Of a DNA stretch of 6,030 nucleotides, positions 1 to 4,769 are shown one piece after another. The notes beneath the pieces were generated by a model. That model was not told the DNA's origin. It did not search any database and was given only the letters and a program-made list of their open reading frames with translations. The stretch is from Cyanobacteria bacterium HKST-UBA02 (GTDB lineage: Bacteria; Cyanobacteriota; Vampirovibrionia; Obscuribacterales; Obscuribacteraceae): positions 1 to 6,030 of the forward strand of contig JAGQHH010000273.1 in assembly GCA_020431945.1 (NCBI GenBank). Reading direction: 5' to 3'. The position numbers and the translations under genes are program-made. Within the stretch, counting starts at the first letter, position 1. Every line of letters begins with the position of its first letter.

Positions 1-26
1 CCGGCCATTTTCACGAGAATATGCAC

Positions 27-48
27 TTTGTACCTAGAAGTGTACAAA
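27..48. promoter_or_regulatory. Perfect inverted repeat, possible operator
   Basis: TTTGTAC at 27-33 and GTACAAA at 42-48 are exact reverse complements separated by 8 bases. This geometry fits either a dimeric repressor site or a small RNA hairpin. It is not followed by a T-run, so it does not look like an intrinsic terminator. It lies 31 bp before the small ORF at 79 and more than 200 bp before the HEPN-like gene. I do not recognise a known operator consensus. A chance 7-bp dyad is possible in a sequence of this length. Confidence 0.35.
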
Positions 49-78
49 TTCACAATTGGTCCTCGAATAATTGAATAA

Positions 79-216
79 ATGAGAAGGCGTTCCTCCAAGG
101 AGGTTATGGAATTGTTCGGACCGCCGGACCGGATTACCAAGCTAGATCAATGGAATTATTCCCGGACTGGAAGAACTGCGGTATCATCCACAGGTTGGTC
201 TGCGGAAGTGCGATAA
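79..216 (+). pseudogene. Short ORF resembling a BamE/SmpA-domain fragment
   Basis: This frame of 45 codons starts at ATG 79 and stops at TAA 214-216. Residues 5-19 read SSKEVMELFGPPDRI, followed by a QWNY motif at 24-27. That order (helix with EV, then GxPDR, then W-x-Y) is what the BamE/SmpA outer-membrane lipoprotein domain shows around its first helix and first strand. BamE-type proteins are usually about 100 residues or longer with a lipoprotein signal. Here there is no signal peptide, an in-frame stop lies directly before the ATG (76-78), and the strands after W-x-Y are missing. No clear Shine-Dalgarno site precedes the ATG. I infer a decayed remnant cut at both ends rather than a working gene. 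The resemblance rests on few residues, and a chance ORF cannot be excluded. Confidence 0.28.
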
Positions 217-259
217 AAGCGGATAGCAGTTATCTGAAGCGTGAGAAATTGAGGGGGCG

Positions 260-928
260 ATGACAGTACAAGACAAAATTATCAAAAGGCTAGATAAGGC
301 AATCGAAGCGGGTTCCGCTGTCATCAATTCGCCTGGGTTTAATAGTGCCTACGCTGATGAAGGATTGTATTTTGCGTTCAAGGCTCATGGATTGGCCTGT
401 TTAGTTGATGTGCTGGGAGCAAATCACAGCTATACAAAATCATTCGAAAAGATGTTTGTTGATGCTGGAAGGCGTAGTGAAGCAGACGGCGGTAAGAGAC
501 TTCTCCAGACGGTACGTGAAGACTTTAAAGCGGGATATCTTCACTCAGTAAAAGAGCTAATCAATGCCGAAGTGTTTTCTGATTTCATCGAGATGGCAGA
601 GTATCTTTTAACCGATGGATACAAAGATCCAGCTGCTGTACTTGGAGGAGCAGTTCTTGAAGAACATCTGCGGAAGCTTTGTGACAAGAATGGGATTTCA
701 TTGACGTTCCTAGACAACAAGGGTGACACGAGACAGAAGAAAGCCAGCGCTCTCAATGATGACTTGACGAAAGCGGGCGTATACACAAAGGTGCAGCAAA
801 AAAATGTCACTGGGTGGCAGGGAATTCGCAACGAAGCGGCACATGGCAACTTCTCTGCTTATAATTCAGAAGAAGTTCGTTTGATGTTGTCCGGCATAAC
901 GGCTTTTATTGCGAGTTTGCCCGCATAG
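260..928 (+). CDS. HEPN-like domain protein (DUF4145/abortive-infection type), possible RNase
   Basis: A predicted soluble, helical, cytoplasmic protein of 222 residues. GAGG at 251-254 lies 5 bases before ATG 260, which supports this start. There is no signal peptide or membrane segment. Residues 123-141 (DPAAVLGGAVLEEHLRKLC) match the long helix typical of HEPN/DUF4145-like proteins, where an A-x-x-x-x-G-A-x-L-E pattern is common. Residues 190-195 read RNEAAH, an Rx4H motif with the usual polar residue after Arg, followed by G196 and a final helix (204-219). In many HEPN families Arg and His of this motif form a metal-independent RNase site; whether this protein cuts RNA is inference. The N-terminal half (1-115) is helical and unrecognised. 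It stands alone: no nucleotidyltransferase (MNT) antitoxin or other usual partner is adjacent. Three GCATAG repeats (923-945) overlap the stop. Confidence 0.85.
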   Translation: MTVQDKIIKRLDKAIEAGSAVINSPGFNSAYADEGLYFAFKAHGLACLVDVLGANHSYTKSFEKMFVDAGRRSEADGGKRLLQTVREDFKAGYLHSVKELINAEVFSDFIEMAEYLLTDGYKDPAAVLGGAVLEEHLRKLCDKNGISLTFLDNKGDTRQKKASALNDDLTKAGVYTKVQQKNVTGWQGIRNEAAHGNFSAYNSEEVRLMLSGITAFIASLPA

Positions 929-980
929 GCATAGGAGGGGCATAGTCGCTCGAAACTGTGTGGGAGATGTCCTCGGTAGG

Positions 981-1005
981 TGTGACTTTCCAATTTATTT
1001 TGCCG
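981..1005 (+). repeat. Left terminal inverted repeat
   Basis: These 25 bases start TGTGACTTTCCAATTTATTT and end TGCCG. They align with the reverse complement of 1199-1223, with one single-base gap on each side and few mismatches. The outer six bases TGTGAC are identical in both ends. It contains the first AATT...TGCC box of the left array. Confidence 0.65.
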
Positions 1006-1052
1006 ACTTTTTTGCTAATTATTTTGCCAATGTTTTCAAATTATTCGGCATG
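990..1052 (+). repeat. Three iterated transposase-binding-like boxes, left end
   Basis: Three related direct boxes are visible: CCAATTTATTTTGCCGA (990-1006), GCTAATTATTTTGCCAA (1014-1030) and a weaker TCAAATTATTCGGCATG (1036-1052). Their AATT cores start at 992, 1017 and 1039, that is 25 and 22 bp apart, near two helical turns. This is the arrangement expected for several transposase protomers bound along one end. The binding role is inferred from the pattern only. Confidence 0.55.
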
Positions 1053-1164
1053 TCCAAAATGTATAGATTTCGGACAGAGGCGAAAACGAAGTCGGAAACG
1101 CCCACCAGTTGGCAAAAAAGCACATACCCCACAAAAGAGTTTCTGGACACCTATTCTGGTGGCT
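1051..1164 (+). pseudogene. Possible gene fragment inside the element (winged-helix-like N-terminus)
   Basis: The frame starting with TGT at 1051 reads CPKC, then a basic stretch, then RPPVGKKAHTPQKSFWTPIL. The CxxC followed by basic residues and a G-x-x-x-TPQ-x-(F/Y)-x-x-PIL pattern recalls the start of winged-helix domains found in some Mrr-like and other bacterial proteins, which usually continue with A-L and a Leu-Gly-Gly turn. Here the likeness ends after PILVA, and the frame runs into the right-end repeats. No start codon or ribosome site serves it. I infer a scrap of cargo left after internal deletion of a larger transposon. The match is short and may be chance. Confidence 0.22.
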
Positions 1165-1175
1165 GGTGATTTGAA

Positions 1176-1213
1176 CCGGCAAAATAAATTGGAGACCCCG
1201 GCAATTTAATTGG
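1176..1213 (-). repeat. Two iterated transposase-binding-like boxes, right end
   Basis: Read on the minus strand, the right end holds CCAATTAAATTGCCGG (1213-1198) and CCAATTTATTTTGCCGG (1192-1176), about 22 bp apart. The inner one is nearly identical to the outermost left box (CCAATTTATTTTGCCGA), in opposite orientation. Fewer boxes on one side than the other is common for Tn7-like ends. Confidence 0.58.
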
Positions 1214-1223
1214 AAAAGTCACA
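1199..1223 (-). repeat. Right terminal inverted repeat
   Basis: The 25 bases end AAAAGTCACA. Their reverse complement starts TGTGACTTTTCCAATT and ends TTGCCG, pairing with the left end at 981-1005. Bases 1210-1215 of this repeat (TTGGAA) also serve as the -35 box of a candidate outward promoter. Confidence 0.65.
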
Positions 1224-1238
1224 TTGCGGCATCATAAT
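1210..1238 (+). promoter_or_regulatory. Candidate sigma70-type hybrid promoter at element right end
   Basis: TTGGAA (1210-1215, four of six matches to TTGACA) is followed by exactly 17 bases and CATAAT (1233-1238, five of six matches to TATAAT). The -35 box is in the element's terminal repeat and the -10 box is in the flanking DNA. Start of transcription would fall near 1245, giving a short leader that carries the AGGGGGAG ribosome site before the TTG start at 1264. It is correctly placed to drive the lectin-like operon. Judged by consensus only. Confidence 0.5.
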
Positions 1239-1263
1239 GGAAGTCAGTGAGTAGGGGGAGTCA

Positions 1264-1830
1264 TTGACAAGAAAGATTGCCACCTGTATGAACCTTGCCC
1301 TGCTGGTTTTCGCTAGTGGTAGCTATGCTGCGACTGTCGAGGCGGATTCGACGATGGTCATCGTCAGTGCCGTAGAGTCTTCCTGGAAAGACTCCGGTGT
1401 AAAACTGAGGAAAGGGGATCTAGTATCAGTCAAAGTGGTGGGCGGTGCTTGGAGTATAAGCAAGTCGAATTACGGTAACTATCCTTACACGAAAGGTTCT
1501 GGCATTGATTGGTCGTATTTGCAAGGCAGAGATCCAGCGTGGCGAACTTATACGTGGGCAATGCAGGGAGCCAGACCGGGTGCTCTGATAGCCAGGTGTG
1601 GCAGCAATCTTGTTGAAATAGGTGCTGGTAAATCCTGGGTCTCAAACTATGACGGCGAGCTGTTCCTACTCTGCAATGATGCAAAGCGTGGATATGCAGA
1701 CAATGACGGCACACTAAAAGTAAGCGTGACAGGTGGCACAAACGAAAAAGCCGCTGCATTACAGCAACAGCGCAAGCAAGAAGTGGAGGCATTCCAAGAA
1801 AGACTCAAAAGAAGGCAATCAGGACAATGA
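1264..1830 (+). CDS. Exported LecA/PA-IL-like carbohydrate-binding domain protein
   Basis: A 188-residue predicted secreted protein. The TTG start at 1264 is chosen because AGGGGGAG (1253-1260) precedes it and because it gives the signal peptide a basic n-region (R3, K4), a hydrophobic core (L11-F16) and an SYA cleavage site near residue 22. The ATG at 1288 would lose the basic residues. The mature domain (about 30-157) shows the order seen in the galactose lectin LecA (PA-IL): a W-x-D-S-G-V start, a KGD turn (50-52), G-x-W (61-63), GALIARCG (106-113), and at the end CNDAKRGYADNDG (137-149). In LecA the matching loop supplies calcium and sugar ligands. D139 and N148 line up with its Asp100 and Asn108, N107 is Asp (147), and Thr104 appears to be Gly (143), so sugar binding is plausible but not assured. 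Residues 160-188 are a charged Gln/Lys/Arg helix not found in LecA. It is the first gene of a three-gene operon and ends in an ATGA overlap. Confidence 0.8.
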   Translation: MTRKIATCMNLALLVFASGSYAATVEADSTMVIVSAVESSWKDSGVKLRKGDLVSVKVVGGAWSISKSNYGNYPYTKGSGIDWSYLQGRDPAWRTYTWAMQGARPGALIARCGSNLVEIGAGKSWVSNYDGELFLLCNDAKRGYADNDGTLKVSVTGGTNEKAAALQQQRKQEVEAFQERLKRRQSGQ

Positions 1831-2231
1831 GCAAGAGGGAACAGCCGATGCGACTCCTCAACTCATTGATTGTTTCAGTCGTTGTTCTTTTTGTTTCGTG
1901 GAAATGGCTTCCCGCATGTAGTGAAGACAACACTCCTCCGTTGTCAATGCGAGGAGTAACGGTTGAGCTGAATGTAACGCCAGATGGTGACTTAAAGGTG
2001 CGAGCCGCAAATTCGAATAGTATTGAGGTGCACGTAATCTGCTATGTGAACTATTCTTCGCTTGCGAATGGGCAGCGACAGCAGCGGGAGCCGTACAGGT
2101 TTGATGGTTGGTTGGATGCCGGACAATCCAAGGATTTGACCGGAACCGCAATGGGTGATCATCCTCAATTTGGCTCATGGGGGGAGCTTAAAGTACAGAC
2201 GAGGGCAGAATGGACAAAGGAAAATTTCTGA
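1827..2231 (+). CDS. Small exported or membrane-anchored protein of unknown function
   Basis: This 134-residue protein is not recognised. Its ATG overlaps the lectin-like gene's stop as ATGA, indicating translational coupling. An in-frame ATG at 1848 (M8) is an alternative start that still keeps a basic residue before the hydrophobic stretch. Residues 10-25 (LLNSLIVSVVVLFVSW) form a signal peptide or an N-terminal anchor. LPAC at 28-31 is a poor lipobox (Pro at -2), so lipidation at C31 is possible but doubtful. The rest (42-134) alternates short hydrophobic strands and polar turns, for example VTVELNV (44-50), DLKVRAA (55-61), VHVICYVNY (68-76) and ELKVQTRAEW (120-129), suggesting a small beta-sandwich outside the cytoplasm. 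Its position between two other exported proteins suggests it works with them in the envelope or medium. Confidence 0.72.
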   Translation: MSKREQPMRLLNSLIVSVVVLFVSWKWLPACSEDNTPPLSMRGVTVELNVTPDGDLKVRAANSNSIEVHVICYVNYSSLANGQRQQREPYRFDGWLDAGQSKDLTGTAMGDHPQFGSWGELKVQTRAEWTKENF

Positions 2232-2983
2232 CAACAGCTTTGGTGTTTGTGCTATCTGTTTGCGAGATGTGGCATCCCGCACAGGCAGGTGAGATCGGAA
2301 TGATTTATCTGAAGAACAACGGCATTGCTCCTGCGGATGTCTGGGTGAATGACGAGTATCAGGGTTACGTTCTTGGAGGAGAGCTTCTGTCGGTAGACAA
2401 GCTCGGATTCGATGCCGGTGAAAAGTCCTATGGCGGCTGGTCTGGCCAAGGAGATGTCACGGTCAGGATCTGCCAGTGCAACAAAGCTGGGCAAGCATAC
2501 AAGATGGAGGTAAAGTTACCAAAAGAATGGGGAACCGAGCTGGGACAAAGCTCCAAAAGTCCAAAAGTCTGGTTTGGCGAAAGCAATGCCGGAGATGAGC
2601 CAAATGTCGATGGAATCGAAGCACCTCCTATCCACCGCTCGCTAGAGGCTGATGATTGTGCAGGCGGCGCCAGCAAAGGAGCAATCAAAACGAACGCTCA
2701 GCCGGAAAAAAAGAAGGCACTTGAAGGCACATGGAGACTTTTTTTTGCTACTGGTGGCTCATGCACACTGAGTCTAGCATCGGATTCTAGCGTATATGAA
2801 TCAGGGCAGAAAGTAGGTTATTGGTACATCGATGGCATTGATGTAACTGTGGTTCTGAGAAGACGTCCTGATGGAACCATCAGAGGCCAATGGGATGGAC
2901 AGTCCTCATATTGGCAATCAGCGGTATATCTGCCCGCTTCTTATAATGGACGCGAAGAAGTACGTGTTATGAGAGTGCCTTGA
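2210..2983 (+). CDS. Exported two-part beta-rich protein of unknown function
   Basis: A 257-residue predicted secreted protein. GAGGG (2201-2205) lies 4 bases before ATG 2210, and the gene overlaps the previous one by 22 bp, so it is part of the same operon. The signal peptide is residues 1-26: K3 and K5, hydrophobic core 8-17, AQA cleavage site. The N-terminal part (27-103) is beta-rich with Y33-LKNNG, VWVND (44-48) and VTVRICQC (83-90). A polar linker rich in Lys, Glu, Ala and Gly (about 123-168) leads to a second beta domain (171-257) starting LEGTWRLFF, with GYWYIDG (203-209), VTVVLRRR (212-219) and W228. The second part has the size and strand pattern of a small barrel or lipocalin-like fold, but this is inference. 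Cys 88, 90, 150 and 185 could form disulphides after export. I do not recognise the family. A tandem CCAAAAGT repeat (2553-2568) encodes part of the middle region. Confidence 0.78.
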   Translation: MDKGKFLTTALVFVLSVCEMWHPAQAGEIGMIYLKNNGIAPADVWVNDEYQGYVLGGELLSVDKLGFDAGEKSYGGWSGQGDVTVRICQCNKAGQAYKMEVKLPKEWGTELGQSSKSPKVWFGESNAGDEPNVDGIEAPPIHRSLEADDCAGGASKGAIKTNAQPEKKKALEGTWRLFFATGGSCTLSLASDSSVYESGQKVGYWYIDGIDVTVVLRRRPDGTIRGQWDGQSSYWQSAVYLPASYNGREEVRVMRVP

Positions 2984-3212
2984 GTGTTGTAGGGAAGCTG
3001 CGATAACGCCCGACAAGCCGGAATCGCTTGTTCAGCAATGGATACGGGGCGTGCAATGGGATGATTTTGAGCGAAAACCGGCTCTGGCTGTAGCTAGAGT
3101 CGGAGAATGGCTAAGGTGGAAGACAGACCTCAAGTCCGATAAGGGACATTATGTTTCAATATCAATAGCCCATACATTGTGGTCCCGGGTCGCTGGGCAT
3201 TTGTGTGCTTAA
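2973..3212 (+). pseudogene. Open frame without a good start, possible gene remnant
   Basis: A frame open from 2973 to TAA 3210-3212 overlaps the end of the exported protein gene in another phase. From about 3003 it reads like real protein: PDKPESLVQQWIRGVQWDDF, then an amphipathic helix with ALAVARVGEWLRWK, then HYVSISIAHTLWSRVAGHL. Trp, Arg and Ala use looks protein-like rather than random. However, no ATG is in frame. The GTG at 3051 has GGGG only one base upstream, too close to act as a ribosome site. It may be the 3' part of a gene whose start was lost, or a chance frame. The family is not recognised. After it, 3213-3318 holds no convincing gene or strong promoter. Confidence 0.3.
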
Positions 3213-3318
3213 TTGAGAATTACCTAAATCGGTAGTTTATGGCGGGTCGGAGCACATTGTAAACTCACTTCCGGTTGAAGAATATATGGATTGCTTTCGA
3301 GAATAAGAACTGACTGGT

Positions 3319-4227
3319 ATGACGAAAAAACGAAAAATCCTTTGCCATTCTTGTAGGGGAGAAGTGCCCCAATACGCTACTGTTTGCCTACATTGCGAAC
3401 ACGAGATTTCGGACGAGAAAGGTCAAAAGAAGACTCAGAAGGATGACTACAATCGTTATGGAATAGGTCGCAGCGTATCCAAGTCTCTTAAGAAGCAGGT
3501 TAGGGAAGAATGTGGATTTGGCTGTGTTCTTTGTGGAGCGGCCCTGTGCGAGTATGATCACTTTGATCCGCCATTTGAGGCATTGAAAACCGCGCACTCC
3601 GCATCAGGTCTAGCAATGCTGTGTGACAATCATCACAAGCGAAAGAATAGAGGCCTGATTGAAGATAGTGAAGTAAGAGAAGCGCGCGAGCATCCTCGAG
3701 CGAAGGCGCAAGGGTTTATCAGAGAAGATGAGTTCTTCCGGCAGGGAAAAGCAAATACCATCCTTCTGGGCCCAATGGGTACGAAAGGGGTTATAGAAAC
3801 GCCAGGAAAAGCATTTCTTCGCTTAAACGATGTGCCAGTAATGTTCTTCGACTACGAGGGAGACAACTCAATACCACTCTTCAACGCCTTATTTCTTTAC
3901 CCAAATGGAAATGTTCTTGCCATGATAAGACGGAACGAATTAATTGTAAAACCAGAAGAAGGTTTTGATATTCGAACTCCCGATTCAGCGCTGATTTTTG
4001 AATGGGAAGGAAAAAGAATTCTCCATTTAGTTCGCCTCGGATCTAATGTGATGACGATAGTTTCAATGGACCTACTGTATGTAAATCATCCTATTTTCTT
4101 TGAGGGGTCAACCCTGACTATAGGCGGATTTACTGCCATTGTAGAAGAGCAAATCAACCTAAAAGGGTCAATCATTCTTGAGTGTAATTGTGGATGCGAT
4201 CACTCTCTGAAGAGGTATTGGGTGTAA
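3319..4227 (+). CDS. HNH endonuclease with N-terminal zinc ribbon
   Basis: A 302-residue predicted cytoplasmic nuclease. The N-terminus has a zinc ribbon, CHSC (9-12) and CLHC (23-26), then a charged linker. Residues 51-117 form an HNH (beta-beta-alpha-metal) module: RSVSKSLKKQVREECGFG (51-68), the CxxC of C69/C72, YDH (79-81) with the general-base candidate H81, H93, and LCDNHH (101-106) with C102 and H105/H106. C69, C72, C102 and H105 can bind structural zinc. The position before L98 that often holds the middle Asn of HNH is Gly (G97), so the motif is not fully canonical. Residues 145-302 form a beta-rich domain with NALFLYPNGNVLAMIRRNEL (189-208), ending in a Cys cluster (C289, C291, C293). 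Such nucleases occur in phages, restriction systems and defence islands; the target here is unknown. The start ATG has only a weak ribosome site, and the gene stands alone. Confidence 0.85.
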   Translation: MTKKRKILCHSCRGEVPQYATVCLHCEHEISDEKGQKKTQKDDYNRYGIGRSVSKSLKKQVREECGFGCVLCGAALCEYDHFDPPFEALKTAHSASGLAMLCDNHHKRKNRGLIEDSEVREAREHPRAKAQGFIREDEFFRQGKANTILLGPMGTKGVIETPGKAFLRLNDVPVMFFDYEGDNSIPLFNALFLYPNGNVLAMIRRNELIVKPEEGFDIRTPDSALIFEWEGKRILHLVRLGSNVMTIVSMDLLYVNHPIFFEGSTLTIGGFTAIVEEQINLKGSIILECNCGCDHSLKRYWV

Positions 4228-4399
4228 CTTTGTGACTTAGCGGTGCGGACTCTACTGAACAAATTCATTTCTTCGCCAGCCACCTCAAAGTCTCTTGTTG
4301 TCCAGACACAACCTTTGGCCCTAGACTCTTCAGACGGTAACGACAATAGACTTCACAACAGCCTTATGATCGTTTCAGCACAGAAAGCCATTCTGAGAT
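4228..4399. other. Convergent junction without recognisable gene
   Basis: This gap separates the stop of the HNH gene (plus) from the stop of the minus-strand small gene. A GTG-started frame on the plus strand from 4243 to 4485 runs antiparallel into the minus-strand gene, has no ribosome site, and looks like a shadow. On the minus strand, two short frames (ending near 4274 and 4206) are open for about 30-40 codons without starts. No stem followed by a T-run is visible, so I cannot point to a terminator for either gene. Confidence 0.4.
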
Positions 4400-4726
4400 T
4401 TATTGTTCGATTTGTTCAAAGGCAAGTGAGATTAGTTCTTCATGGTCAAAAGCGCGGTCTTGTACAAGCCATTTTTCCTGCTTAGGACACCAGAGCGCAT
4501 CACAAGCAATTAGATGCTGACGACTTCTGTCTGGAGGTGGATTTTGAGGGGTAAAAAGTAGCCGAAGAGTGACGTCTGGAAAGCCAACGGTAATCGCGGT
4601 CCCGATCAGCCATTCGGAAGTTGAATAGATGGGAGTAGAGGAAAGCTCACGACGGCCTTTATTAAAACCCCTCTTGAGTGCTTGCCGCTCCAAAGCAGCC
4701 TCGAACTCTTCATTTATTCGTCTCAT
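4400..4726 (-). CDS. Small protein of unknown function, downstream partner of the 333-residue gene
   Basis: This 108-residue protein is not recognised. ATG at 4726 is preferred because AGAGGA lies just 3 bases upstream on the minus strand; a TTG at 4738 in the same frame would add four residues (MRGS) but has a poorer site. The first 25 residues (MRRINEEFEAALERQALKRG) are a charged helix. The centre (about 34-60) has IYSTSEWLIGTAITVGFPDV followed by the hydrophobic strand TLRLLF, then a proline-rich turn QNPPPD. The end has HLIACDALWCPKQEKWLVQD, where the two Cys are too far apart for a classical zinc knuckle, and a final acidic helix (DHEELISLAFEQIEQ). No signal peptide or membrane span is seen, so it should be cytoplasmic. 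It starts 43 bp after the stop of the 333-residue gene on the same strand, so co-transcription is likely. Confidence 0.65.
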   Translation of the reverse strand: MRRINEEFEAALERQALKRGFNKGRRELSSTPIYSTSEWLIGTAITVGFPDVTLRLLFTPQNPPPDRSRQHLIACDALWCPKQEKWLVQDRAFDHEELISLAFEQIEQ

Positions 4727-4769
4727 AGATCCTCTCAAGTAGGAAATTGCACTTAGCTATGGTTCCTCA

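Larger units (their letters stand above)
981..1223. mobile_element. Miniature non-autonomous element with Tn7/Mu-type TG...CA ends
   Basis: The 243-bp segment begins TGTGACTTT and ends AAAGTCACA. The terminal 25 bp at each side form an imperfect inverted repeat. Inside each end the AATT...TGCC box is repeated (three boxes left, two right, spaced about 22-25 bp). Iterated transposase-binding boxes inside TG...CA termini are the hallmark of elements moved by TnsB/TniA/MuA-family DDE transposases. No transposase gene fits inside, so mobility would need an enzyme supplied elsewhere; a deleted remnant of a larger transposon is equally possible. The 5-bp flanks (GTAGG left, TTGCG right) do not match, so no target duplication is visible. 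It fills most of the gap 929-1263. Open frames across it look like products of the repeats and remnant coding, not an intact gene. Confidence 0.6.

Noticed and set aside
923..945. Three GCATAG repeats over the end of the HEPN-like gene, considered as an attachment site or small CRISPR
   Set aside because: The units are only six bases, unevenly spaced, and not repeated elsewhere in the window.
909..1209. Two plus-strand frames of over 80 codons across the miniature element
   Set aside because: They translate the terminal repeats, have no ribosome site at their starts, and no full-length domain. Only the short stretch 1051-1164 is kept as a possible fragment.
1264..1292. A consensus -35 box TTGACA, 17 bases, then TATGAA
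   Set aside because: It overlaps the start codon and the beginning of the signal peptide of the lectin-like gene, so a transcript from it would lack the gene's own start. The promoter at 1210-1238 is better placed.
2984..3318. Integron-type attC site, considered because genes are single and separated by short gaps
   Set aside because: No paired RYYYAAC and GTTRRRY core sites around a dyad were found here or in the other gaps.
4243..4485. GTG-started plus-strand frame of 80 codons
   Set aside because: No ribosome site, overlaps the better supported minus-strand small gene head-on, and has no recognisable motif.
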